DNA from: Deferrivibrio essentukiensis
Lineage (GTDB): Bacteria; Chrysiogenota; Deferribacteres; Deferribacterales; Deferrivibrionaceae
Assembly: GCF_020480685.1 (NCBI RefSeq)
Contig: NZ_JAJAFU010000003.1
Location: 106,243 to 170,242 of the forward strand
Reading direction: 5' to 3'
DNA length: 64,000 nucleotides
Positions 18,764 to 27,758 of the stretch are shown here, one piece after another. The notes under the pieces are model-generated. The model did no database searches, had not been told where the DNA came from, and was given only the letters and a program-made list of their open reading frames with translations. Each line of letters begins with the position of its first letter. The stretch's first letter is position 1. The position numbers and the translations under genes are program-made.

Positions 18764-20148
18764 TTCTTGCATTGGTGAAAAAAACTCTTCTCAAAGAGCA
18801 GCTTAAAAATTATTTTAAAGAAATAAAATTCTATGACTCCCCTCTTGAGCTTGTGCAGGAAATGCATAAATTTAATAAACTTGCACTTATTGTTGAGAAT
18901 ACAGGTTTTGAAATCAGCGGTTTTCTATTCTCGGCAATAATCGATAAGTTGATACCTGACAGGAGATTTCATATATATTTGCTTACCAACGATACTTCAA
19001 AATCTTTCCTCGTCAATAAAACGTTTCATAATATTTATACTGTGCCATATTCAGACCTATCGTTGTTAGAAAATTTATCTGAAAACGTGTGTCAATTATC
19101 TCCGGTGGAAAAAGAAGCTTTTTACGATACTTTTGAAAAAATTTTTATTACTGAAAAAATTAAAACTTTTATTCTTGATTACTCACATCTAATTTTGGAA
19201 AATATAACCGAGCCGAGCACATGGTTTAATGAATACTATGATTTAGTCAAATTAATTACGGGCATTGAAAAAACTGTAATAAAACTTTTTCTTGATACTC
19301 AGCAATTGATATTCACGAGTATAAAAGACTTTCGCCTTCATAATATTTTACATTACGAAATTACTAAAAATATAGACAACTATATTATTCTAATGCCTGA
19401 AACCTGTTATGATGTTGATAATAGTGAAGAGTTTATTAAATACAATATAGAGTCTTTTGGGCAAAAGATAGGTGAAATAATATTTGTCTTTAATAAGGCA
19501 ATATTTAACAATGACTCGGTTGAATCAATATTAAGATTTTTGCTTAACCCTCTTAAGTTTTTCTCATGGTACAACTCCTACTCATTCATTAAAAATAAAG
19601 CCACTTCAGGGCTTAACTCTGCAAAAATGTTTCAAAATATTTTTAAAAAGATAGAAAATGTAATGCCAAAGAATAATAACATAATTGTTTCTGCAGAAAA
19701 AACATCTTACTTTACCATAAAACATAGAGACAGCTTATATTACTTTGTGTCAACCGCTACTAACGAAATCAATACACTACTCAATGTTTATATAAATAAC
19801 TTTATATCGGTTTCAAATCCAAGCTTTGCTGAACTCATTTCAGCAGTTAATAGTTTTATACATAGCAACATATTATATCTTTACCCTTTGCCTTTAGGTT
19901 TGTTAAAAATTACCGAAAATAGTGTCTTTTTTAGTGCCACTGAAGGGATATTGGCTTTTTATGAGGATGAAGATACAAAAAAAATCTTAGAAACAAACAT
20001 GCAATATTTTGGAACTTATGATACAATAACCGAAGAGATAATAGAGCTTCCTTTTGGTGCTAATGTAAAGATTAAGTTATGTCCTGATGCTTTTTTCTTA
20101 ACTTTAAAAGATAGAGAAAAATTAATTAAGGGGTTTTTAAAGGTTTAA
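18760..20148 (+). CDS. Unknown chemosensory-operon protein; possible degenerate receiver plus PP2C/SpoIIE-like fold
   Basis: A 462-residue protein of no family I can name. Residues 1-110 have a receiver-like pattern: hydrophobic strand ILALV, DSPLELVQEM helix, LALIVENTGFEISGF in the place of the phospho-Asp strand (with no Asp), then HIYLLTND and a later YTVPYSD. The phosphorylation residues appear lost. Residues 130-260 could be a GAF-like domain. Residues 305-455 recall a PP2C/SpoIIE phosphatase: FAELISAVNSFIHSN, then LGLLKITENSVFFSATEGILAFY, then IELPFGANVKIKLCPDAFFL where active enzymes have Gly-Asp and Thr-Asp-Gly. The metal-binding Asp residues are mostly missing, so it may be a binding-only version. 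The domain reading is my inference. It overlaps cheB by ATGA and precedes cheR by two bases, so it belongs to the signalling system. Confidence 0.75.
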   Translation: MILALVKKTLLKEQLKNYFKEIKFYDSPLELVQEMHKFNKLALIVENTGFEISGFLFSAIIDKLIPDRRFHIYLLTNDTSKSFLVNKTFHNIYTVPYSDLSLLENLSENVCQLSPVEKEAFYDTFEKIFITEKIKTFILDYSHLILENITEPSTWFNEYYDLVKLITGIEKTVIKLFLDTQQLIFTSIKDFRLHNILHYEITKNIDNYIILMPETCYDVDNSEEFIKYNIESFGQKIGEIIFVFNKAIFNNDSVESILRFLLNPLKFFSWYNSYSFIKNKATSGLNSAKMFQNIFKKIENVMPKNNNIIVSAEKTSYFTIKHRDSLYYFVSTATNEINTLLNVYINNFISVSNPSFAELISAVNSFIHSNILYLYPLPLGLLKITENSVFFSATEGILAFYEDEDTKKILETNMQYFGTYDTITEEIIELPFGANVKIKLCPDAFFLTLKDREKLIKGFLKV

Positions 20149-20150
20149 AA

Positions 20151-21518
20151 ATGTATGCCGAGAAATTAGAAGAGATAAAGCGCCTTGTAAAAGCTTACTC
20201 AGGCCTCCTTATAAAAGGGAGCCTTGAAGCAAAATTTGAAGAAATATACAAACTTTGGGTATCAAAAACAGGGAATAACCCTTTCAAATTACTGGATCTT
20301 CTAAAAAATAACCCAGCAGAGCTAAGAGAATTTATCTCTGACATAACTATAAATGAGTCTTTCTTTTTCAGAAATGCTGAGCAGTTTGAATGTCTTAAAA
20401 ACTTACCTCAGACCCCTATAAATAAAAAGCCTGAAATTAACATTTTATCTATTGGCTGCTCTAACGGCTGTGAACCATATTCTTTAGCTATGTATATTCA
20501 CAAAAACCTACCTGAATTATTTAAAAAGATTAGAATAACAGGAATAGATATTAGCAGTAAAATTATTGAAGTGGCAAAAGCCGGCATATATCAAAGTTGG
20601 TATTTAAGACACACAAGAAAAGAGTATTTAGAAAATTATTTTAAAAAAATTGACAACGATTACGCTGTAATTAATGAAATAAAAAACAAAGTTGATTTCT
20701 TAACAGAAAATTTCTTGGATTTTAATATCAATACCACTTACCAGGTAGTATTCTGCAGAAACTTTTTAATTTATTTTGCCCCGGAAACTATTGAGCAAAT
20801 TTGCCTGAAAATATCTAAGCTCCTTGATAAAGACGGATATATCATATTTGGGCATTCGGATACGCTTATGGTGCCCGGTAGTATATTTGCCAAAAATGGA
20901 TGCCGTTTTTATGTAACTACTTTAAATGACAGTAAAAATATTCAAAATATTACCGATATCCCTATAAGAATGTCTTATGACTTAAACTCAAGCCAAGGCA
21001 GACCTAAAAAAGATGAATCGGAAGTTTTTAAAAAAGGGGTACAGTTTATTAAAGACGGTGTCTATGCTGAAGCCGCAAAAGAATTTGAATATCTTTTAAA
21101 AAAGATAAACCCAAAAAACTTAAGGGCTGCAACATTTTTGGCTTATTGCCACTATAGACTCGGGAATCTCAAAGAAGCTGAAGAGGTGCTCGATAGTATT
21201 ATAAACAAGGAATGTATGATTTATGAACCTTATCTTATTTATGCAATTCTACTATTTGACAAAAAACAATATGAAGTCTCGCTTGAAAATTTAAGAAAAG
21301 TACTTTTTATAAACCCTGAAAGTGAAATAGGTTGGTTTTACTTAGGGCAAGTCTATGAGCAAATTAAAGAAAAGGCTTCAGCAATTAATGCCTATAAAAG
21401 AGCAATAAATATAATAGAAACTTTCCCTGAAACTAAAAGGTATCCTCTTTCTCCGGAAATTACTGCTGAATCATTGAAGGAATGGATTACAAATAAACTT
21501 TCAAAGCTTGAGTCTTAA
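20151..21518 (+). CDS. cheR: CheR-type protein methyltransferase with C-terminal TPR repeats
   Basis: CheR methylates receptor glutamates using S-adenosylmethionine. The 455-residue protein has the CheR N-terminal and catalytic domains at about 1-265, with TINESFFFRNAEQF, the SAM loop IGCSNGCEPYSLAMYI, FCRNFLIYF and IIFGHSDTL. From about 285 to 440 there are tetratricopeptide repeats (for example AATFLAYCHYRLGNLKEAEEVL and GWFYLGQVYEQIKEKASAINAYKRA). CheR-TPR fusions occur in non-flagellar chemosensory clusters such as those controlling pili or development. It ends the operon. Confidence 0.92.
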   Translation: MYAEKLEEIKRLVKAYSGLLIKGSLEAKFEEIYKLWVSKTGNNPFKLLDLLKNNPAELREFISDITINESFFFRNAEQFECLKNLPQTPINKKPEINILSIGCSNGCEPYSLAMYIHKNLPELFKKIRITGIDISSKIIEVAKAGIYQSWYLRHTRKEYLENYFKKIDNDYAVINEIKNKVDFLTENFLDFNINTTYQVVFCRNFLIYFAPETIEQICLKISKLLDKDGYIIFGHSDTLMVPGSIFAKNGCRFYVTTLNDSKNIQNITDIPIRMSYDLNSSQGRPKKDESEVFKKGVQFIKDGVYAEAAKEFEYLLKKINPKNLRAATFLAYCHYRLGNLKEAEEVLDSIINKECMIYEPYLIYAILLFDKKQYEVSLENLRKVLFINPESEIGWFYLGQVYEQIKEKASAINAYKRAINIIETFPETKRYPLSPEITAESLKEWITNKLSKLES

Positions 21519-21574
21519 AAATGTATTATAGCGTTATACGGCAAAAAAATATATTTAATAAAAATTAACGAAAA

Positions 21575-21868
21575 TTAAAGAGTCTTAAGGATATTTTGTT
21601 TTAGCTCTGCCAAGTCTTCTTCGGAAACTGAACCAAAGTCAACATCCTGAGTAAAGCTGTCAATTTTTTGAAGTGTCTCTTTATCAGATTTACCGATTTC
21701 AGCCATCAAACTTGATATGAAAGATAATTTTCTGGCATCGGAAGATATAATTACCTTATCAATGTTTTTATCAGGGGAACTTTTTTCAGAGGATGAAGCC
21801 TTACTGTACTTAACCTGTTTGTTGTAAGTCCTCAAAATGTCATAAATCTTTCCACCCTGAATTGTCAT
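21575..21868 (-). CDS. Small protein resembling anti-sigma-28 factor FlgM
   Basis: A 97-residue, hydrophilic, probably partly disordered protein. The pattern IQGGKIYDILRTYNKQ near the start, a low-complexity Ser/Lys stretch (SKASSSEKSSPDK), DKVIISSDARK and a helical C-terminal half recalls FlgM, which holds back the flagellar sigma factor. The C-terminal region is not close enough to be sure. The ATG at 21868 is preferred over a TTG at 21880. It is convergent with the chemosensory operon, with no flagellar genes next to it. Confidence 0.5.
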   Translation of the reverse strand: MTIQGGKIYDILRTYNKQVKYSKASSSEKSSPDKNIDKVIISSDARKLSFISSLMAEIGKSDKETLQKIDSFTQDVDFGSVSEEDLAELKQNILKTL

Positions 21869-21939
21869 AGGACCGCCCAAATATATTTTTCTACATTTCT
21901 TACATCGGCACCCTTTTAAAAAAACTTTAGAAATTTTTT

Positions 21940-23403
21940 TTATTTTTTAAAATTTTCAGGTAACCTCTTGTGCCAATCAGTATTATTTTGATATATTTTT
22001 GCAAAATTTATAACTTTTTCTTCCTCAAAATAATTACCTAAAAGCTGAAATCCTATAGGCAGACCTTTCCCGTCAAAACCGCAAGGGATAGAAACTCCAC
22101 AACCACCAAAAAGATTAAGTGAAATAGTAAAAATATCACTCAAATACATACTGACAGGGTCGTTTATTTTTTCACCAAACTTAAAAGCAGTATTTGGGAC
22201 AGTAGGGGCAAGCAATACATCAACTTTTTCAAAAGCACTTATGAAATCTTTCTTAATAAGTGACCTTACTTTTTGAGCTTTAAGGTAGTAAGCATCATAA
22301 TATCCCGCACTTAAAACATAAGTCCCAAGCATGATACGTCTTTTCACTTCCTTGCCAAAACCCTTAGAGCGAGTTAACTCATACATATCTATCAAATTAT
22401 CCGCTTCACTTCTAAAAGTATATCTAACCCCGTCATACCTTGCCAAATTACTTGAAGCTTCAGCAGTAGCAATTATATAATACACTGCAATTGCATATTC
22501 TGTATGAGGCATGCTAACTTCGACAATCTCCGCACCTTGAGATTTGTAAAAATCTATAGCGTCACTGACACACTTTAACACATCCGAGTCAATACCGCCC
22601 TCAAAATATTCCTTTGGGATACCAATCTTTTTGCCGCGGATATCATTATTTATATCTTTTGTATAATCTTTCTCCTCTATCTTTATAGAAGTTGAATCTT
22701 TACAGTCATATTTTCCTACCACATTAAGAAGATGTGCACTATCTTCAATATCTCTTGAAAATGGGCCTATCTGGTCCAAACTTGAAGCAAAAGCTACCAA
22801 ACCGTATCTTGAAACTAATCCATAGGTAGGTTTAAAACCACAAACACCGCAGAGAGCAGCCGGCTGCCTGATAGAGCCCCCCGTATCGCTCCCAAGGCTT
22901 ATTGGGGCAAGCCCTGCAGCGACACACACTGCCGCACCACCACTTGAACCTCCGGGCACTCTTTCCAAATCCCAAGGATTTTTGGTCTTTTTATAATAAG
23001 AGGTTTCTGTAGAAGAGCCCATTGCAAATTCATCCATGTTTACTTTACCTAAAATGATAAAACCGTTCTCTTTCAAAAGGTTGCTTACCGTTGAGTCATA
23101 AGGGGGATTAAAATTTTCCAAAATCTTTGATGAACAAGTAGTATATAGGTCTTTGGTAATTATGTTATCCTTAAGAGCAATGGGGATACCGGCATATTTC
23201 GGTAAATTTTCCCCTTTCATCCTTTTTTCATCAATAAGTTTTGCCTCATTCAAGGCATTTTCATTTAAAGCAAGAAATGAGTCAAGCTGTATATCAAATT
23301 TTTGAATTCTGTCTAAGTAAAATTTATTCAATTCATATGCAGATATTTTCTTTGATTCTAAAAGCTCCAAAGTTTCATTTATATTAAGTGTCAGTAAATC
23401 CAT
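21940..23403 (-). CDS. gatA: Aspartyl/glutamyl-tRNA amidotransferase subunit A
   Basis: GatA is the glutaminase/amidase subunit of GatCAB, which makes Gln-tRNA(Gln) and Asn-tRNA(Asn) from misacylated precursors. With the ATG at 23403 the protein has 487 residues. The amidase Ser-cisSer-Lys triad is visible: Lys78 (PIALKDNI), the Ser in PGGSSGGAA (153/154) and Ser177 (DTGGSIRQP). A GTG at 23412 would add three residues; the G-rich stretch there more likely serves as ribosome site. It follows gatC directly; gatB is not in the window. Confidence 0.95.
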   Translation of the reverse strand: MDLLTLNINETLELLESKKISAYELNKFYLDRIQKFDIQLDSFLALNENALNEAKLIDEKRMKGENLPKYAGIPIALKDNIITKDLYTTCSSKILENFNPPYDSTVSNLLKENGFIILGKVNMDEFAMGSSTETSYYKKTKNPWDLERVPGGSSGGAAVCVAAGLAPISLGSDTGGSIRQPAALCGVCGFKPTYGLVSRYGLVAFASSLDQIGPFSRDIEDSAHLLNVVGKYDCKDSTSIKIEEKDYTKDINNDIRGKKIGIPKEYFEGGIDSDVLKCVSDAIDFYKSQGAEIVEVSMPHTEYAIAVYYIIATAEASSNLARYDGVRYTFRSEADNLIDMYELTRSKGFGKEVKRRIMLGTYVLSAGYYDAYYLKAQKVRSLIKKDFISAFEKVDVLLAPTVPNTAFKFGEKINDPVSMYLSDIFTISLNLFGGCGVSIPCGFDGKGLPIGFQLLGNYFEEEKVINFAKIYQNNTDWHKRLPENFKK

Positions 23404-23414
23404 CTCCACCACCC

Positions 23415-23720
23415 CTACTCTATAACTCTTGGCACTTTAAAATGACTAAATTCAGACTCAGGTGCATTCCTAAATACTTCATCTTCGCTCAAACCTCTTT
23501 TAGCCATATCTTCCCTAAACACATTCACCAAATCAAGGGCGTGGGAAGTCGGCTCAATATCAGAAGTATCAAGCTCACTTAATTTATCTATATAGTTTAA
23601 AATATTATTCAAATCAGTCCTTAGACCATCTATCTCTTCCTCTTCAAGTCTAAGCCTTGCCAACTTGGCAATTTTCAAGACCTCATCACGACTCAATTTT
23701 TCAGGCACATGCTCCTCCAT
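23415..23720 (-). CDS. gatC: Aspartyl/glutamyl-tRNA amidotransferase subunit C
   Basis: GatC wraps around and stabilises the GatA-GatB interface. The 101-residue protein shows the family pattern VLKIAKLARLRLEEEE near the start, ILNYIDKLSELDTSDIEPTSHA in the middle and a REDMAKRGLSEDEVFRNAPE stretch towards the end, finishing FKVPRVIE. It lies upstream of gatA with about a dozen bases between stop and start, so the two form an operon. Confidence 0.93.
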   Translation of the reverse strand: MEEHVPEKLSRDEVLKIAKLARLRLEEEEIDGLRTDLNNILNYIDKLSELDTSDIEPTSHALDLVNVFREDMAKRGLSEDEVFRNAPESEFSHFKVPRVIE

Positions 23721-23797
23721 TTTTTCTTTATCATATTAAGATTAATTTTTTTTGTAAACGAAAAATATAACTATACAACTCAAATACTTTTTTTAAT

Positions 23798-25849
23798 CTA
23801 AGCTGATAAAAATCTCTTTACAATCTTTTTAAGCCCGCAGAGTTTAAAAAACACATCTACTTTTGCATCTTCACCACTTCCTGTTATTGAGATAACTATC
23901 CCTTCCCCAAACTTTTCATGCCTTACCTTAGCACCTTCTTTAATCTCACTACCATCAGACTTTTCTTCAAATGTTTTCGGTATCTTTATTTCATTAATAA
24001 AACTTGATGCATAAGAGCTTACCCGTTTACCGTAGTGCAATCTTGAAGAGGCATAGCTCACATATAAATTTCTTTTTGCCCGGGTCACACCCACATAACA
24101 AAGCCTGCGCTCCTCTTCCAAGGCTCTTTCATCATCCATAGAACCATACAAAGGGAATAACCCTTCCTCTAACCCGGTCAAAAAAACCGTATCAAATTCA
24201 AGCCCTTTTGCAGCATGGACAGTCATCACATTAACATTCTCACCCGCATCTTCATCAGTAGAAGATATGAGGGTGATATTTGAAAGAAATTCATTTAGTG
24301 TAAGCTCCCCTTTCTCTTCCATCGCTGCAGCTGAGTTTATTAATTCTTCCAGATTTAAAATTCTCTTTTCAAATGTTGCAACCTCTTCAAATTGTTTCAT
24401 ATATTCTTCATAATTAATAGCTTTAATAATATAATCTATCATTTCGGAAACAAGCCTTACCCCTTTTAAGCCTTCAAATATTCTCAAATATTCTTTTATA
24501 TTTTCTGTCTGCTTAGTGGTAAAACTTTTTAAGTTGTCTTCAATTGACTTAAATATATCAACATTGTGCTCAAATGAATATCTTATCAGCTTATCAATAG
24601 TAACATTTCCAAACCCTCTTGACGGATTCTTCATAGTCCTTATAAATGACTGAAAATCATACGGATTTTCATAAACTCTCAAATAAGATAAAATATCCTT
24701 TATCTCTCTACGCTGATAAAATCCAATACTCCCTATAACTTTATAAGGTATTTTCAGTTTATTAAATTCCACCTCAAAATTTCTCGATTGTGCATTTGTC
24801 CGATATAATACAGCAATCTCATTGTAGCTTGTGCCATTGTCTACTAAATACTTTATCTTTTTTGCCACCCAAGCAGCCTCATCCTGCTCATCATAACAAC
24901 TCTTTATAAGAATTTCACCGCTCAAATTCAATGCCGGCAAAAGCTCCTTCCCCTTTCTAAACCTGTTGTTAGAAATTAATTTATTTGCTGCGATAAGAAC
25001 ATTTTGCTGACTTCTGTAATTGTTAATAAGCTTAACTATCTTTGTATTCTCAAAATATTTATCAAAGTCGAGTATATTGTTAATGTCAGCCCCTCTCCAA
25101 CCATATATTGACTGGTCATCATCCCCTACGGCACAAATATTTCCATTTACACCCGACAATTGCTGCAAAAACACAAACTGTAATGTATTTGTATCCTGAT
25201 ACTCATCTACCAAAATATGCTGAAAAAGATTTTGATAGTATTCGGCAATATTTTTATTCCCCAAAAATATTCTCACAACAAGGGAAATCATATCATCAAA
25301 ATCAACCATATTTAAAAATGAAAGATTTTTTTGATATTCATCAAATACTTCAGAAACCATATAAAAATCCTCATTTAGAGGCAGTTTTTCCACAAATGAT
25401 AAGGTATTTTTATAACTGCTTATGATATTAAGATAAACCTTCGGAGGGTACTTCTTTGAATCGATATTTAACTTTTTCAATATATCTCTAATCAAAGAAA
25501 TTCTGTCCTCTTGGTCGATTACGCCAAAATTCTGATTAAGCCCGGCCTTGTCATACTCAAGTCTTAATAACCTCAAAGCAATAGAATGAAATGTCCCAAT
25601 CCAGAGGTTATTTACTTTTTCCCCTACCAAATAATAAAGCCTCTGCTTCATTTCTGAAGCAGCTTTATTTGTAAATGTCACAGCCATAATTCTCTCAGGC
25701 TCAATCTGCTCATTTTCGATCAAATTATAAATCCTATATGTAATTACCCTTGTCTTTCCTGTTCCGGCTCCCGCCAAGACAAGTAGAGGGCCGTTAATAT
25801 AAGTCACTGCGTCATACTGTTCCTTATTCAAAACTTCAGTCAAATTCAT
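23798..25849 (-). CDS. UvrD/PcrA-type superfamily 1 DNA helicase
   Basis: A 683-residue 3'-5' DNA helicase for repair and removal of RecA or stalled transcription complexes. Motifs in order: Q-motif LNKEQYDAV (7-15), Walker A AGAGTGKTRVI with Lys32, motif Ia VTFTNKAASEMKQR, motif II ILVDEYQDTN, motif III GDDDQSIYGWRGAD, motif IV LINNYRSQQNVL, motif V VMTVHAAKGLEFDTVF and motif VI EERRLCYVGVTRAKRNLY. The C-terminal tail holds a short domain with VRHEKFGEGIVISI, which in PcrA binds RNA polymerase. Whether it is UvrD, PcrA or Rep is a naming matter. Its ATG overlaps the stop of the ClC gene. Confidence 0.95.
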   Translation of the reverse strand: MNLTEVLNKEQYDAVTYINGPLLVLAGAGTGKTRVITYRIYNLIENEQIEPERIMAVTFTNKAASEMKQRLYYLVGEKVNNLWIGTFHSIALRLLRLEYDKAGLNQNFGVIDQEDRISLIRDILKKLNIDSKKYPPKVYLNIISSYKNTLSFVEKLPLNEDFYMVSEVFDEYQKNLSFLNMVDFDDMISLVVRIFLGNKNIAEYYQNLFQHILVDEYQDTNTLQFVFLQQLSGVNGNICAVGDDDQSIYGWRGADINNILDFDKYFENTKIVKLINNYRSQQNVLIAANKLISNNRFRKGKELLPALNLSGEILIKSCYDEQDEAAWVAKKIKYLVDNGTSYNEIAVLYRTNAQSRNFEVEFNKLKIPYKVIGSIGFYQRREIKDILSYLRVYENPYDFQSFIRTMKNPSRGFGNVTIDKLIRYSFEHNVDIFKSIEDNLKSFTTKQTENIKEYLRIFEGLKGVRLVSEMIDYIIKAINYEEYMKQFEEVATFEKRILNLEELINSAAAMEEKGELTLNEFLSNITLISSTDEDAGENVNVMTVHAAKGLEFDTVFLTGLEEGLFPLYGSMDDERALEEERRLCYVGVTRAKRNLYVSYASSRLHYGKRVSSYASSFINEIKIPKTFEEKSDGSEIKEGAKVRHEKFGEGIVISITGSGEDAKVDVFFKLCGLKKIVKRFLSA

Positions 25850-27585
25850 AAATTTACTTCCGCGACTGCTCTGTTATAGGCATAAGCGATATCATTTCTT
25901 CTTAAAAGACCCAAAAATTTTAATTTCCCATTTTTCTGTTTTTCTACTACAGGCAATGCCCCAAGGTCTTTTTTATTAAATTTTTTCAAGGCCTGAGCCA
26001 AGTTTTCATCCGGCATAAGATATACCAAGTCACTTTTAGTAGATATCTCACCTGCAACAACGATATCTTCAATACCTTCCTCAAAAAGAACACTTCGTAT
26101 ATCTTCTATAGAAATAATCCCAACAAGATTATCCTCGGCATCAAGCACAGGAAAGTAATTGTTACGTGCTTTTTTAAAACCTTCCTTGATCTCCCTAAAA
26201 GGCGTATCTTCATGAAACGTCAAAATATCCTTTTCCATAATGTCTTTTACAAGGATGCTCTTTAATACACTCTCCTCTGCACCTCTTTTGATATTTATCC
26301 CTTGTTTTTTTAGAATCCATGTAAATATAGATTCTTTTTCCAAAAAGTTTGCAACTACATTTGCTATTATAGCAGAAAGCATTAGTGGTAAAATTATTTG
26401 ATAATTTTGAGTAATTTCAAAAATTATCAAAATTGATGTCAATGGGGCTCTTATGGTAGCTGCAAGCATTGCACTCATTGCCACAAGACCATACGCACCG
26501 CTAAATGCAGTGATGTTAGGAAAAAGAAGATTAAACAGCCAACCCATGAATCCACCTGTTGCAGCCCCAAGAAAAAGTGAAGGAACAAACAATCCCCCTG
26601 AGCCGCCTGAGCCAAGCGTGAATGATGTAGCCAATATTTTTAAAACAAGAATTATAAGCAGTATGACTCCTACCCTTTCAGAAATAAGTATCTCATGTAT
26701 AGTGTCATAACCCACACCAATTATTTCTCTTGAGAATATAGCTATAACTCCCATCAAAAGCCCACCCAGGGCAGGTTTAACAAATCTTGGGATATTAAGC
26801 TCTTCAAAATAATCTTCAAATTTATAAAATATCCTTATGAAAGCTACCCCTACAAATGCACACACTACGCCAAGAATGGCATAAAGAGGCAGCTCCATAA
26901 AACTTTTAAGCATATATGTAGGTGCTTCAAACGTGACATGGTTGCCCAAATATGCCCTTGAAACTGTCGTAGCGATAACTGATGAAATAATTATTGGACT
27001 AAAGGTCTTAAGTCCAAACTCACCTAAAAGCACCTCTGCTGCAAACATTGCCCCACCTATTGGAGCATTAAATGTGGCAGCAAGGCCTCCTGCAGCACCG
27101 CAGGCTATTGCACCTTTCATCCTTTCTGTAGAGTATTTAAAAAGCCTGCCTATACCTGAGCCGATTGAAGCTCCTATTTGAACAATAGGCCCTTCCCTAC
27201 CAGCCGAGCCACCTGTCCCCAGGGTAATTGCAGAAGAAACAGTTTTGATTAGGGCAACAGAGGAGCTAATCTTCTTATTGAGTGCAATTGCCTTTATAAC
27301 ATCAGGGACACCATGCCCCTTGGCAGATTTAAATATCAATCCTATCAAGCCAACCGTCAAACCACCTAAAGCAGGGATAAAGAGTACCTTGTAAAAAGGT
27401 TCGGTTTTTAAAAGGTAAAGTATAAATTCATCTTTACTACCATATGATAGATTTTGTACCAAACCAATCAAATAACGAAAAAGAATGTTACCATATCCGG
27501 CAGCAAGTCCAATTAAGACTGCCACAAATGATATTTTAATTTCTTCATGCTCTTCAATAAAACCGGTAACTATTTTTAGATTCAT
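25846..27585 (-). CDS. ClC-family chloride channel or H+/Cl- antiporter with CBS pair
   Basis: A 579-residue integral membrane protein. The ClC selectivity motifs are visible: GTGGSAGREGPIVQIG with gating Glu131, and GSGGSGGLFVPSLFLG. A long series of hydrophobic helices covers residues 15-430. Two CBS domains follow at about 445-500 and 510-570 (VKDIMEKDILTFHEDTPFREIKE; then DLVYLMPDENLAQALKKFNKKDLGALPV), which in relatives sense adenine nucleotides. Transport direction and coupling cannot be read off. It is co-transcribed with the helicase, an unexplained pairing; overlap is ATGA. Confidence 0.93.
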   Translation of the reverse strand: MNLKIVTGFIEEHEEIKISFVAVLIGLAAGYGNILFRYLIGLVQNLSYGSKDEFILYLLKTEPFYKVLFIPALGGLTVGLIGLIFKSAKGHGVPDVIKAIALNKKISSSVALIKTVSSAITLGTGGSAGREGPIVQIGASIGSGIGRLFKYSTERMKGAIACGAAGGLAATFNAPIGGAMFAAEVLLGEFGLKTFSPIIISSVIATTVSRAYLGNHVTFEAPTYMLKSFMELPLYAILGVVCAFVGVAFIRIFYKFEDYFEELNIPRFVKPALGGLLMGVIAIFSREIIGVGYDTIHEILISERVGVILLIILVLKILATSFTLGSGGSGGLFVPSLFLGAATGGFMGWLFNLLFPNITAFSGAYGLVAMSAMLAATIRAPLTSILIIFEITQNYQIILPLMLSAIIANVVANFLEKESIFTWILKKQGINIKRGAEESVLKSILVKDIMEKDILTFHEDTPFREIKEGFKKARNNYFPVLDAEDNLVGIISIEDIRSVLFEEGIEDIVVAGEISTKSDLVYLMPDENLAQALKKFNKKDLGALPVVEKQKNGKLKFLGLLRRNDIAYAYNRAVAEVNL

Positions 27586-27758
27586 AATTCAGCCTCAATT
27601 ATCGAAATTATGCCAAATACGTTCACTTTTGTTTATTATCATTAACCCAGCAGAAACATATCCACAGGGGTCACTTAATATGACTATAAAACATGGTAGT
27701 CAAGTCTTTTAATGCAAAGTTACCCTTTTAATTAGTTTAAATATTCCAAATTTTTTGT

